A stretch of DNA of 64,000 nt from Betaproteobacteria bacterium (GTDB taxonomy: Bacteria > Pseudomonadota > Gammaproteobacteria > Burkholderiales > SG8-39): contig JACPYS010000004.1 in the NCBI GenBank assembly GCA_016195915.1, forward strand, positions 1 through 64,000, given 5' to 3'. The number at the start of each line of letters is the position of its first letter. Positions within the stretch are counted from its first letter, which is position 1. Below are positions 1 through 10,849 of this stretch, one piece after another. Position numbers and translations under genes: made by a program. The notes under the pieces are model-generated. The model did no database searches, was not told the DNA's origin, and saw only the letters and a list, made by a program, of their open reading frames with translations.

Positions 1-81
1 ATCATCATTGCATCGGGCGTCCTGGACTCCCCGACAAAGGTGCCTTGGTGGCACAATTACACGCTGCGCATGAGCGCGTAG
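1..81 (+). other. Tail of an unidentified reading frame entering from the left edge
   Basis: Frame 1 is open from the first base to a TAG at 79-81 and encodes 26 residues ending in NYTLRMSA. The codons look plausible for the host, but the piece is too short to assign. It precedes the broken XRE gene by about 70 nt, so it could be the end of a partner gene, but no toxin motif is visible. It may also be an open frame by chance. Confidence 0.2.
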
Positions 82-153
82 CGATGACCGAAAAAGCCCG
101 CCGACGTTAGCTCAATAGGGCGGGGTGGAAATCCAGGCTAGCCTAGACGCCAA

Positions 154-1485
154 ATGAACGCACCTACTAATATCCACATACTGAAAGACGCGAAAGGCAA
201 ACCCGCTTTTGCCGTGATTCCCTACCGGGAATACCTGACGCTTTCCAGGCTGCGCGCTCCGCCCATTCCCAACGCGGTCGTCGGCAAGGTCATCAACAAG
301 GACATGACTCCAGTCCGCGCGTGGCGCGAACACCTCGGACTCACCCAATCGGAAGTCGCGCGCCGCCTCGGCATTTCGCAAAGTGCCTACGCCCAGCAAG
401 AAGCCAAGGAACCCGCGTCGGGATAGAAATGTGGCGCGCGCGTAATGGTAGGGTACGGTGGCGAACCCGCCGGTTTCCCGATGGGCCTCAGTCCGGCTCC
501 CATGATCACCACGTTTCCACAAGCCTCCCTGCGATCCCGGAGGGTCGGTTTTCCCGAATCCGGTTCTGACCTTGGTGCAACCCCACGGTCGCCTTCCCAA
601 GCAGAGCGAAGCTTAAGCGTTGACCCGCATACACCCCACCCCAGCCTGGTTTACTTCCAGGGGTATTTCATTGTTCACCGGCCCTGCGTGTTGCTTGTCC
701 GGCTACTCCTGAAACTACCAAGTGCCCAGAGCCCCTTCGCGCACTCAAGGTGTTACCTCTCGCGCCATGGCTGCGTTCTCCACGTCAGCGGGCATTACCC
801 CGCCGTCATCGCTACTACTGGCTCATGCGCCAGTCCTAAGCCCTCCCGCCGCCTATGGTCAAAGCCTTGGTCAGCGGGTCTGTGCAGGTTGTGGTCAACC
901 CCTGCTGGACATAGGACCTTCCCAGCGTTTCTTCCACGAATCTTTCCCCAGATGCCTGGACCCTTACCCCGGTGGTCCCCATGGTGCACTTACTCGTTTC
1001 TTCCCACAGGACATCGGCCTTCCCCATTTCCTAACTGGGTCGGCACTCCACAAAATCCCGGACAACGACTTCAGGCCGGGGATTGATTTCGAGGCTGCAG
1101 CCATTCACTCATGTTCAGGCCTCCGGGTTTGCTCGCCACCCAGATCGTTCCCACCACAGCGTAGCCTACCGGTCAGGCACCGTGTCGCCGCTGTAGGGTT
1201 CGGTGGGTGTCCCAGCACTTTCGCAACCGGCCCTCAATCCGACTCCCGTGGCAACGACCCAAGGCCTTTCCCCTACACTGGGCAGCCGTGGCTTTTACGT
1301 CCACGCATATCTCGGTCCGTTACCTCGCCGAGCAGTGGATACGCTAGCCGTCCGAATCGAGCAATTGACGGCAGAAGGACTTTCACCTTCCAAGACTCGC
1401 GGCTCTGCTGGCCGCTCCTAGGAAATCCACTCGCGACAAAATCGCCAAGGCAATGGGAATAGCCTCGGAACAACTCGCGATATGA
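154..1485 (+). pseudogene. XRE-family antitoxin-like regulator split by a ~1 kb insertion
   Basis: The 5' part (154-416) encodes about 87 residues. The N-terminal half, with AFAVIPYREYL, resembles an antitoxin dimerisation region. It is followed by an XRE helix-turn-helix containing LGLTQSEVARRLGISQSAYA. The frame then runs into foreign sequence and stops at 424-426. The 3' part resumes at 1419 and reads RKSTRDKIAKAMGIASEQLAI before TGA at 1483-1485, which is the usual C-terminus of this family. Joining 154-416 to 1419-1485 restores one 109-codon frame with normal spacing between the QQEA and RKSTRDKI motifs. The gene was therefore probably intact before the insertion. The insert lies antisense to the gene, so splicing could not rescue its message. 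The call is inferred from motifs and the frame reconstruction; no intact toxin partner is visible nearby. Confidence 0.75.
417..1418 (-). mobile_element. ORF-less group II intron-like element inserted in the XRE gene (boundaries +/-2 nt)
   Basis: About 1,002 nt with no credible protein on either strand; the longest open frame (722-1462, +) has no domain character and crosses the junction. Read on the minus strand, the flank just before the element ends in ATTTCCTA (plus 1419-1426). The element contains the exact complement TAGGAAAT (minus strand of 1026-1033), as expected for an IBS1-EBS1 pairing. A second flank match, AGTGGAT with ATCCACT (minus strand of 1334-1340), could be IBS2-EBS2. The 5' end reads GGAGCGGCCAGCAG, near the GUGYG start of group II introns, and is followed by a GGAAGGTGAAAGTCCTTC hairpin typical of domain I. 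The other end finishes in CCCGAC, and a GAAA-capped hairpin (CGG-GAAA-CCG) lies about 60 nt inside it. No reverse transcriptase is encoded, so mobility would need a maturase in trans. A classical domain V was not cleanly identified. Confidence 0.6.
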
Positions 1486-1595
1486 GATGGTCAGGGAATA
1501 GACCGCGAAATCGAGCCGATCGAGGGCCAGAAGTGCGCATGTCGCGCAGCCGATATTGACAGCAGCGTGAATTTGCCCTGCAGGGAATCGTTGCC

Positions 1596-4094
<2,499 letters not shown>

Positions 4095-4095
4095 C

Positions 4096-5157
4096 ATGGC
4101 GGAGGTCACCCTCAAAAGCGTGTTCAAGTCCTTTGGCTCAACCCGGGTGGTGCACGGCGTGGACGTTTCCATCGCCGACGGGGAGTTCTGCGTGCTGGTG
4201 GGTCCGTCGGGCTGCGGCAAGTCGACGCTGCTGCGCATGATCGCCGGGCTGGAAGAGATCGGCGCGGGCGAAATCGCCATCGGCGGGCGGGTGGTCAACA
4301 ATATTGCACCCAAGGAGCGCGACATCGCGATGGTGTTCCAGAATTACGCCCTCTACCCGCACATGACCGTGCACGACAACATGGCGTTCAGCCTGAAGCT
4401 GGCGGGCGAGCCCGCGGAGGCGATCCGCAAGCGCGTCGAGGAGGCGGCACAGATCCTCGGCCTGATGGAATACCTGCAGCGCTACCCGCGCCAGCTCTCC
4501 GGCGGCCAGCGGCAGCGCGTCGCGATGGGCCGCGCGATCGTCAGAAAGCCGCAGGTGTTCCTGTTCGACGAACCGCTGTCGAACCTGGACGCCAAGCTGC
4601 GCGTCCAGATGCGCACCGAGATCAAAGCGCTGCATCAGCGCCTGAAGACCACCTCGATCTACGTCACGCACGACCAGATCGAGGCGATGACGATGGCGGA
4701 CAAGATCGTGGTGATGAACGGCGGCAACGTCGAGCAGATCGGCGGGCCGCTCGCGCTGTACGACAATCCGGCGAATCTGTTCGTCGCCGGATTCATCGGC
4801 TCGCCGGCGATGAATTTCCTGCCGGGCAGGGTGAGGCGTGCTGATGGCGCGCATACGGTCACGGTCGGGCCCGACGTCGAGTTTCCCGCGCCACCCGGAG
4901 CAAGCATCGACGCAGGCCGCGAGGTCATCGTGGGCGTGAGGCCCGAGCACCTGCGCGTCAGCGACGACGGCGTGCCCGTGGAAGTAGTGGTGGTCGAGCC
5001 GACCGGCGCCGACACGCAGATCTTTTGCAAACTTGCCGACAACGATATCAATGCCGTGGTGCGCGAGCGTCACGAGTTCCATCCGGGGGAGAACATCCGC
5101 CTGAAGCCGCAACTCACCTACATTTTCGACCCGGCGAGCGGAGCAAGGCTCGCCTGA
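4096..5157 (+). CDS. Carbohydrate ABC transporter ATP-binding protein (MsmK/UgpC family)
   Basis: A 353-residue ATPase. The start at 4096 (MAEVTLKSV) was chosen over an in-frame upstream ATG that lies inside the regulator gene. Walker [10 protein letters not shown] is at residues 36-44, the Q-loop at [10 protein letters not shown] (81-90), the signature LSGGQ at 134-138, Walker B VFLFDEP at 154-160 and the switch His at 192. A C-terminal regulatory TOBE/OB domain follows (about 235-353). This extended form belongs to the CUT1 sugar importers that serve family-1 binding proteins. Its own binding protein and both permeases follow directly, so the transporter is complete. It should power uptake of the sugar or sugar acid handled by the island. 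Confidence 0.9.
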   Translation: MAEVTLKSVFKSFGSTRVVHGVDVSIADGEFCVLVGPSGCGKSTLLRMIAGLEEIGAGEIAIGGRVVNNIAPKERDIAMVFQNYALYPHMTVHDNMAFSLKLAGEPAEAIRKRVEEAAQILGLMEYLQRYPRQLSGGQRQRVAMGRAIVRKPQVFLFDEPLSNLDAKLRVQMRTEIKALHQRLKTTSIYVTHDQIEAMTMADKIVVMNGGNVEQIGGPLALYDNPANLFVAGFIGSPAMNFLPGRVRRADGAHTVTVGPDVEFPAPPGASIDAGREVIVGVRPEHLRVSDDGVPVEVVVVEPTGADTQIFCKLADNDINAVVRERHEFHPGENIRLKPQLTYIFDPASGARLA

Positions 5158-5189
5158 ACTGGTTTCACCTTACCTGAGAGGAGCAGACC

Positions 5190-6518
5190 ATGAGCAACAT
5201 CAACAGACGTGATTTTCTGAAACTGTCCGCCGGGGTTGCCGGCACGGCGATTGCCAGCGGCGAGGCGTTCGCGCAGGGAAAGCCGGCCACGGCGCCGGGC
5301 TATGCCTACAAACCGGAAAAGGGTGCCAAGCTGCGCGTGCTGAAGTGGAAGCGCTTCGTGCAGGGCGACGAAGACGCTTTCAACGCGCACATCAAGCGCT
5401 TCACCGAGAAGACCGGGATCGACGTGCGCATCGATTACGAGGGATTCGAGGACGTGCGCCCGAAGGCGGCGGTAGCGGCAAACGTCGGATCCGGCCCGGA
5501 CGTCATCTACGGGTTCTTCGACGACCCGCATCTGTACCCCGACAAGCTGGTCGACGTGACCGATATCGCCAACTACCTCGGCGGGAAATACGGCGGCTGG
5601 TACGACGTTTGCAAGACCTACGGCATGTCCGGCAACAAGTGGATCTCCATCCCGCTCGGCGCCGCAGGCGCTACCTTCGTGCACCGCATCAGCCACATGC
5701 AGGCGGCCGGCTTCAAGGAATTCCCGAAGGACATGGGCGGATTCCTCGAGCTATGCAAAGGGCTGAAGGCAAAGAACACCCCGGCGGGCTTTGCCTTGGG
5801 CAACGCCACGGGCGATGGCAACTCCTGGTGCCATTGGCTGGTCTGGGCGTTCGGTGGGAAAATGGTCGACGAAAAAAACAACGTGGTCATCAACAGTCCC
5901 GAGACGATCAAGGCGCTGGAGTACGGCAAGGAGCTGTATGCCACCTTCGTCCCGGGCACGCTATCGTGGCTCGACCCGAATAACAACAAGGCCTTTCTTG
6001 ACGGGCAGGTGAGTTGCACCAACAACGGCATTTCGATCTATTACTCGGCGCAGAATGCCACCGACCCGAAGGTCAAAGCGCTGGTGCCCGACATCGGCCA
6101 CGCACCTTACCCGGTCGGCCCGGTCGGGCGCAGCACCGAGTTGCATCTGTTCACCGAGGCGATGATATTCAAGCATACGAAGTTCCCGCAAGCGGCGAAG
6201 GCGTTCGTCACGTTCATGATGGAGAAGGAACAGTACGAGCCCTGGTTGAAGGCATCGATCGGTTATGTCTCCCACCCGCTCAAGGCGTACGAGTCCAACC
6301 CGATCTGGACGGTCGATCCGAAGAACACGCCGTACCGCGACTGCGTCAAGAACATGACGCCGAACAGCTATGGCGGCAAGCTTGGCTACGCCTCGGCCGG
6401 GACCATGGCCGACTTCGTCATGGTCAATATGGTGGCGGAGGCTGCAAGCGGGTCGAAGACGCCGAAAGAAGCGGCCGAGAGAGCGCAGGCGCGCGCGCAA
6501 CGCTACTACAAGATCTAG
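5190..6518 (+). CDS. Family-1 sugar ABC substrate-binding protein with Tat signal
   Basis: A 442-residue periplasmic solute-binding protein. The N-terminus carries a twin-arginine signal (NRRDFLKLSAGVAGTA), with likely cleavage after GEAFA near residue 29, so it should be exported folded. The mature part has typical family-1 features: the DVRIDYEGFED and GSGPDVIYGFFDDPHLYPDKL segments, aromatic-rich hinge regions, and a long C-lobe ending in ERAQARAQRYYKI. A good ribosome site (GAGAGGAG region, 5174-5183) precedes the ATG. It sits between the ATPase and the permeases and is followed by a strong hairpin that probably raises its message level relative to the permeases. The ligand is not predictable from sequence alone; a monosaccharide or sugar acid fits the context. 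Confidence 0.88.
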   Translation: MSNINRRDFLKLSAGVAGTAIASGEAFAQGKPATAPGYAYKPEKGAKLRVLKWKRFVQGDEDAFNAHIKRFTEKTGIDVRIDYEGFEDVRPKAAVAANVGSGPDVIYGFFDDPHLYPDKLVDVTDIANYLGGKYGGWYDVCKTYGMSGNKWISIPLGAAGATFVHRISHMQAAGFKEFPKDMGGFLELCKGLKAKNTPAGFALGNATGDGNSWCHWLVWAFGGKMVDEKNNVVINSPETIKALEYGKELYATFVPGTLSWLDPNNNKAFLDGQVSCTNNGISIYYSAQNATDPKVKALVPDIGHAPYPVGPVGRSTELHLFTEAMIFKHTKFPQAAKAFVTFMMEKEQYEPWLKASIGYVSHPLKAYESNPIWTVDPKNTPYRDCVKNMTPNSYGGKLGYASAGTMADFVMVNMVAEAASGSKTPKEAAERAQARAQRYYKI

Positions 6519-6540
6519 GCAACCAGCTTAGGAGCCACAA

Positions 6541-6574
6541 GGTGCGAAGCGGGGAAACCCGCTTCGCACCGCTT
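6541..6574 (+). terminator. Perfect 13-bp GAAA hairpin between binding-protein and permease genes
   Basis: GGTGCGAAGCGGG at 6541-6553 pairs perfectly with CCCGCTTCGCACC at 6558-6570 around a GAAA loop, followed by GCTTTT. It looks like an intrinsic terminator with a short U-run, or an mRNA-stabilising stem. It begins 22 nt after the binding-protein stop and ends 9 nt before the permease ATG, leaving no clear Shine-Dalgarno for that ATG. Partial termination or 3'-end protection here would give the usual excess of binding protein over membrane components. Confidence 0.7.
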
Positions 6575-6579
6575 TTGCC

Positions 6580-7485
6580 ATGAGCGTTTCGCGCTTTTTC
6601 AACAACCGAAACACGCTTGGCCTCATGTTCATGGTGCCGGCGGGTGCTTTGTTGCTGGTATTCCTTACCTATCCGCTCGGCCTGGGCACGTGGCTCGGCT
6701 TCACCGACGCCAAGATCGGCCGCTCCGGACAATGGGTAGGCCTGGAAAACTTCATCTTCCTGTTCGGCGACAGCGTTGCCCGTCTGTCGCTGTTCAACAC
6801 CCTTTTCTACACTCTCGTCGCAAGCGTCATCAAGTTCCTGCTCGGTCTGTGGCTGGCGCTATTGCTCAACAAGCATCTGCCGTTTCAGGCGTTCGTGCGC
6901 GCCGTCGTGCTGCTGCCGTTCATCGTGCCGACCGCATTGTCCGCGCTCGCATTCTGGTGGCTCTATGACGCGCAGTTTTCGGTACTGTCCTGGGCCCTGA
7001 TCAAGATGGGCCTGATCGACGAATACGTCATCTTCCTCGGCGACCCGTGGCTGGCGCGGTTTTCCACCATCGCCGCCAACATCTGGCGCGGCGTGCCCTT
7101 CGTCGCCATCACGCTGCTGGCCGGACTGCAGACCATCTCGCCTTCGCTCTACGAGGCTGCATCCCTCGACGGGGCGACCGAATGGCAGCGGTTCTGGCAT
7201 GTGACCCTGCCGATGCTCACGCCGATCATCGCCGTCGTGATGACCTTTTCGGTGCTGTTCACCTTCACCGACTTCCAGCTGATCTACGTGTTGACACGCG
7301 GCGGGCCCCTGAACGCGACCCACCTCATGGCCACGCTGTCGTTCCAGCGCGCAATCCTCGGCGGAGCGCTCGGCGAGGGCGCCGCGCTTGCCACTTCGAT
7401 GGTGCCGTTCCTGCTCGCAGCCATCATGTTTTCGTACTTCGGCCTGCAACGCAGGGCATGGCAACAGGGGGGCAGCGACAAATGA
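6580..7485 (+). CDS. Carbohydrate ABC transporter permease 1 (MalF/UgpA type)
   Basis: A 301-residue inner-membrane permease with about six hydrophobic helices (the first near residues 12-32, the last near 275-292). The EAA motif that docks the ATPase is present as YEAASLDGATEWQRFWHVTLP (about residues 189-209), followed by a membrane segment starting MLTPIIAVVMTF. The ATG lies just after the intergenic hairpin with no obvious ribosome site, so translation may be weak. It overlaps the next permease by four bases (ATGA at 7482-7485), showing coupling. It forms the membrane channel with the second permease and the upstream ATPase. Confidence 0.88.
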   Translation: MSVSRFFNNRNTLGLMFMVPAGALLLVFLTYPLGLGTWLGFTDAKIGRSGQWVGLENFIFLFGDSVARLSLFNTLFYTLVASVIKFLLGLWLALLLNKHLPFQAFVRAVVLLPFIVPTALSALAFWWLYDAQFSVLSWALIKMGLIDEYVIFLGDPWLARFSTIAANIWRGVPFVAITLLAGLQTISPSLYEAASLDGATEWQRFWHVTLPMLTPIIAVVMTFSVLFTFTDFQLIYVLTRGGPLNATHLMATLSFQRAILGGALGEGAALATSMVPFLLAAIMFSYFGLQRRAWQQGGSDK

Positions 7486-8354
7486 GCGGCAAGCAGCAGG
7501 ACTCCATCGGAATGGCCTTTCTGGATTCGCTGCCGCGGCGCTGGGTTACGCTATATACCCCGGTGATCGTGTTCCTGATCGTGCTGCTGTTCCCGTTCTA
7601 CTGGATGGCGATGACCGCGTTCAAGCCGAACGAGGAGCTGGTGTCACGGGCAACCAATCCGTTCTGGATCATCAGCCCGACGCTCGCGCACTTCGAGAAA
7701 CTGCTGTTCAAGACCGATTACCCGCAGTGGATGTGGAACACCATCCTGGTGTCGGTGGTGTCGACCGTGATCTCGCTCGCCGCCAGCGTGTTCGCCGCGT
7801 ACGCGATCGAGCGGCTGCGCTTCCGCGGCTCGAAGCAGACCGGCCTGGCGATTTTCCTCGCCTATCTGGTGCCGCCGTCGATCCTGTTCATCCCGCTCGC
7901 CGCGATCGTGGTCCAGCTTGGCCTGTTCGACACGCGCTGGGCGTTGATTCTGACCTATCCCACGTTCCTGATCCCGTTCTGCACCTGGCTGCTGATGGGA
8001 TACTTCCGCTCGATCCCGTACGAGCTCGAGGAGTGCGCGCTCATCGACGGCGCGACCCGCTGGCAGATCCTGGTCAAGATCATCCTGCCGCTCGCGGTGC
8101 CGGGCCTCATCTCGGCCGGAATCTTCGCGTTCACGCTATCGTGGAACGAGTTCATCTATGCACTGACCTTCGTTTCCTCGTCGGAAACCAAGACCGTGCC
8201 GGTCGGCGTGGTGACCGAACTGGTGGAGGGCGATGTCTACCACTGGGGCTCGCTGATGGCGGGCGCATTGCTCGGCTCGCTGCCGGTAGCGATCCTGTAT
8301 TCTTTTTTCGTCGAGCACTATGTCTCCGGCATGACCGGGGCGGTGAAGGAGTGA
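7482..8354 (+). CDS. Carbohydrate ABC transporter permease 2 (MalG/UgpE type)
   Basis: A 290-residue permease starting at ATG 7482 (MSGKQQDSIG), four bases inside the end of permease 1. An upstream open extension in this frame reads like a shadow of permease 1 and was excluded. Six hydrophobic segments are visible, the first near residues 22-45. The EAA loop is ELEECALIDGATRWQILVKI (about 186-205), followed by ILPLAVPGLISAGIFAF. The last segment ends in EHYVSGMTGAVKE. The next gene (SDR) starts one base after its stop. With the other permease it makes the CUT1 channel. Confidence 0.88.
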   Translation: MSGKQQDSIGMAFLDSLPRRWVTLYTPVIVFLIVLLFPFYWMAMTAFKPNEELVSRATNPFWIISPTLAHFEKLLFKTDYPQWMWNTILVSVVSTVISLAASVFAAYAIERLRFRGSKQTGLAIFLAYLVPPSILFIPLAAIVVQLGLFDTRWALILTYPTFLIPFCTWLLMGYFRSIPYELEECALIDGATRWQILVKIILPLAVPGLISAGIFAFTLSWNEFIYALTFVSSSETKTVPVGVVTELVEGDVYHWGSLMAGALLGSLPVAILYSFFVEHYVSGMTGAVKE

Positions 8355-8355
8355 C

Positions 8356-9102
8356 ATGAACCAGCTCGATTTCAAAGGCCGTGCCGCGATCGTCACCGGG
8401 GGCGCGCAGGGCTTTGGCTACGCGATCGCCAAGCGCCTGCTCGCCTCGGGCGCGAGGGTGCGCATCTGGGACCGCGACAGCGCGCTCCTCGACAAGAGCG
8501 TGAACGCGCTTGGCGGGGGCGCATCCGGGGACGCGCTCGACGTCGCAAGCGCGCCGGGAGTCGAGCGCGCCGCGGCAAAAGCAATCGCGGACCTGGGGCG
8601 CGTCGACGTGCTGGTGAACAACGCGGGAATCGCCGGGGAAAACCACAAGACGATCGACTATCCGATCGAGGAATGGGACAAGGTCCTTCGCGTCAACCTC
8701 ACCAGCCAGTTCCTGTGCTGCCGCGCGATCGGAGCGCATATGGTGGGCAATAAGTACGGCCGGATCGTCAACGTCGCTTCGATCGCGGGCAAGGAGGGCA
8801 ATCCGAACGCGGTGGCCTACAGCGCGGCGAAGGCCGGCGTGATTTCCCTGACCAAATCGCTCGGCAAGGAACTTGCAAAGGACGGCATCGTCGTCACCTG
8901 CGTGACACCCGCCGCCGGACGCACGGCCATCCTCGAGCAATCGACGCCGCAACACGTCGAGTACATGGTTTCCAAGATCCCCACCGGTCGCCTCGTCGAA
9001 TCCGAGGAGGTCGCGGCGCTGGTCTGCTGGCTTGCGTCCGAGGACTGTTCCTTTTCCACCGGCGGGATATTCGATATCTCCGGCGGCCGCGCCACTTACT
9101 GA
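8356..9102 (+). CDS. SDR-family oxidoreductase (probable sugar 1-dehydrogenase)
   Basis: A 248-residue classical SDR. TGGAQGFG is at residues 14-21, NNAG at 88-91, Ser142, Tyr155 and Lys159 (YSAAKAG), and the C-terminus ends with the usual GGIFDISGGRATY. An acidic residue at the end of the second strand (RIWDRD, 37-41) favours NAD over NADP. It follows the ABC permease by one base and precedes the sugar-acid dehydratase by seven. Oxidation of the imported aldose to its lactone or acid would fit this position, but SDRs of this length are also 3-oxoacyl-ACP reductases or 3-keto sugar dehydrogenases. The reaction is inferred only from context. No lactonase gene was seen in the island. Confidence 0.75.
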   Translation: MNQLDFKGRAAIVTGGAQGFGYAIAKRLLASGARVRIWDRDSALLDKSVNALGGGASGDALDVASAPGVERAAAKAIADLGRVDVLVNNAGIAGENHKTIDYPIEEWDKVLRVNLTSQFLCCRAIGAHMVGNKYGRIVNVASIAGKEGNPNAVAYSAAKAGVISLTKSLGKELAKDGIVVTCVTPAAGRTAILEQSTPQHVEYMVSKIPTGRLVESEEVAALVCWLASEDCSFSTGGIFDISGGRATY

Positions 9103-9109
9103 GGTTTCC

Positions 9110-10849
9110 ATGAGTTCCAAGAACGCGAAAAAACCGGCCCTGCGCTCGACCAGGTGGTTCGGCCGGCAGGACATCTACGGCTTCATCTACCGCAGCTGGG
9201 TCAAGAACCGCGGCGTGCCGCACGACCAGTTCGACGGCCGGCCGGTGATCGGCATCTGCAACACCTACTCCGAACTCACCCCGTGCAATTCGCATTTCCG
9301 CATCATCGCCGAGCATGTCAAGGCCGGCATCCTCGAAGCGGGCGGCTTTCCGTTCGAATTCCCGGTGATCTCGCTCGGCGAGACGCTGATGCGGCCGACA
9401 GCGATGCTCTATCGCAACCTCGCCAGCATGGACGTCGAGGAATCCATCCGCGCCAATCCCCTGGACGGCGTGGTGCTGCTCGTCGGCTGCGACAAGACCA
9501 CCCCGGCCTGCCTGATGGGCGCGGCGAGCGTCGACCTGCCGACTGTCGCGGTGTCCGGCGGTCCGATGCTTTCCGGAAAATACCGCGGCACCGACATCGG
9601 TTCGGGCACCAATACCTGGTCGATGTCCGAGGACGTTCGCGCCGGCAGGATCACGGCCGATGAATTCCACGAGGCCGAGTCGTGCATGCATCGCTCGCAC
9701 GGCCACTGCATGACGATGGGGACTGCTTCGACCATGGCCTCGATGGTCGAAGCCCTCGGCGCGGGCATGCCCGGCAACGCGGCGATTCCTGCCGTCGACG
9801 CCCGGCGCAACGTGCTTGCCCGCATGGCGGGGCGCCGCGTGGTCGACATGGTGCGCGAGAACCTGACCCTGTCGAAGATTCTCACGAAGAAAGCGTTCGA
9901 GAACGCAATCCGCGCCAACGCCGCGATCGGCTGCTCGACCAACGCCGTGATCCACCTGATTGCAATTGCCCGGCGCATCGGCGTCGAGCTGTCGATCGAC
10001 GACTGGGACCGCGCCGGCCGCGGAGTGCATACGCTGGTCAACCTGATGCCCTCGGGCAAGTACCTGATGGAGGACTTCTACTACGCGGGCGGTCTGCCCG
10101 CGGTGCTGCGCGAACTGGGGCGAAACAACAAACTGCACAAGGATGCGCTGACCGTCAACGGCAGGTCGATCTGGGAAAACAACAAGGCGGCGCCCTGCTG
10201 GAACCGCGACGTGATCCACAGCTTCGACAAACCATTCAAGAAGCACACCGGCATCGCCGTGTTGCGCGGAAACCTCTGCCCGGGAGGCGCAATCATCAAA
10301 CCTTCCGCTGCGACGCCCAGGCTGATGAAGCACAAGGCGCGCGCGGTGGTATTCCAGAATATCGAGGACTTCCACAAACGCATCGACGATTCGAAGCTCG
10401 ACATCGACGAGCATTGCATCATGGTGCTCAAGAATTGCGGCCCGCGGGGTTATCCCGGCATGGCCGAAGTGGGCAACATGCCGCTGCCGCCCAAGCTGCT
10501 CAGGAAAGGCATCACCGACATGGTGCGGATTTCGGACGCGCGCATGTCGGGCACCGCCTACGGAACGGTGATCCTGCACGTGGTGCCGGAAGCGGCCGCG
10601 GGCGGCAACCTCGCGCTGGTGCAAGACGGCGACGTGATCGATCTCGATGTCGCCAAACGCCGGCTCGAGTTGCTGGTGCCGGAAGCCGAACTGGACCGGC
10701 GGCGCAAGAGGTGGAGAGCGCCGAAGCCACCGCTCGATCGCGGCTACTGGAAGCTGTACTTCGAGCACGTGTTGCAGGCCGACCAGGGCGCCGACCTCGA
10801 CTTCCTCGTCGGCAAGAGCGGCGCGGCGGTTCCTCGCGACAATCATTGA
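9110..10849 (+). CDS. IlvD/EDD-family sugar-acid dehydratase (L-arabinonate dehydratase type)
   Basis: A 579-residue cytoplasmic [2Fe-2S] dehydratase that removes water from an aldonate to give a 2-keto-3-deoxy acid. The start at 9110 (MSSKNAKK) follows the SDR stop by seven bases. Likely cluster ligands are Cys59 (SELTPCN), Cys127 (GCDKTTPAC) and Cys200 (HRSHGHC). The Mg-binding Asp128 and Lys129 follow the second Cys, and the late DARMSGTAYG motif is present. From memory, the length and the Cys59/127/200 numbering match the characterised Rhizobium L-arabinonate dehydratase, which also accepts related acids such as D-fuconate and D-galactonate. It overlaps the next gene by one base. The class is certain; L-arabinonate, L-fuconate or D-arabinonate are all possible substrates. 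Confidence 0.85.
   Translation: MSSKNAKKPALRSTRWFGRQDIYGFIYRSWVKNRGVPHDQFDGRPVIGICNTYSELTPCNSHFRIIAEHVKAGILEAGGFPFEFPVISLGETLMRPTAMLYRNLASMDVEESIRANPLDGVVLLVGCDKTTPACLMGAASVDLPTVAVSGGPMLSGKYRGTDIGSGTNTWSMSEDVRAGRITADEFHEAESCMHRSHGHCMTMGTASTMASMVEALGAGMPGNAAIPAVDARRNVLARMAGRRVVDMVRENLTLSKILTKKAFENAIRANAAIGCSTNAVIHLIAIARRIGVELSIDDWDRAGRGVHTLVNLMPSGKYLMEDFYYAGGLPAVLRELGRNNKLHKDALTVNGRSIWENNKAAPCWNRDVIHSFDKPFKKHTGIAVLRGNLCPGGAIIKPSAATPRLMKHKARAVVFQNIEDFHKRIDDSKLDIDEHCIMVLKNCGPRGYPGMAEVGNMPLPPKLLRKGITDMVRISDARMSGTAYGTVILHVVPEAAAGGNLALVQDGDVIDLDVAKRRLELLVPEAELDRRRKRWRAPKPPLDRGYWKLYFEHVLQADQGADLDFLVGKSGAAVPRDNH

Noticed and set aside
722-1462. A 246-codon open frame on the plus strand inside the inserted element
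   Set aside because: Its translation has no domain character, it crosses the element boundary into the XRE remnant in the wrong frame, and the minus strand has intron-like features. It is a chance open frame.
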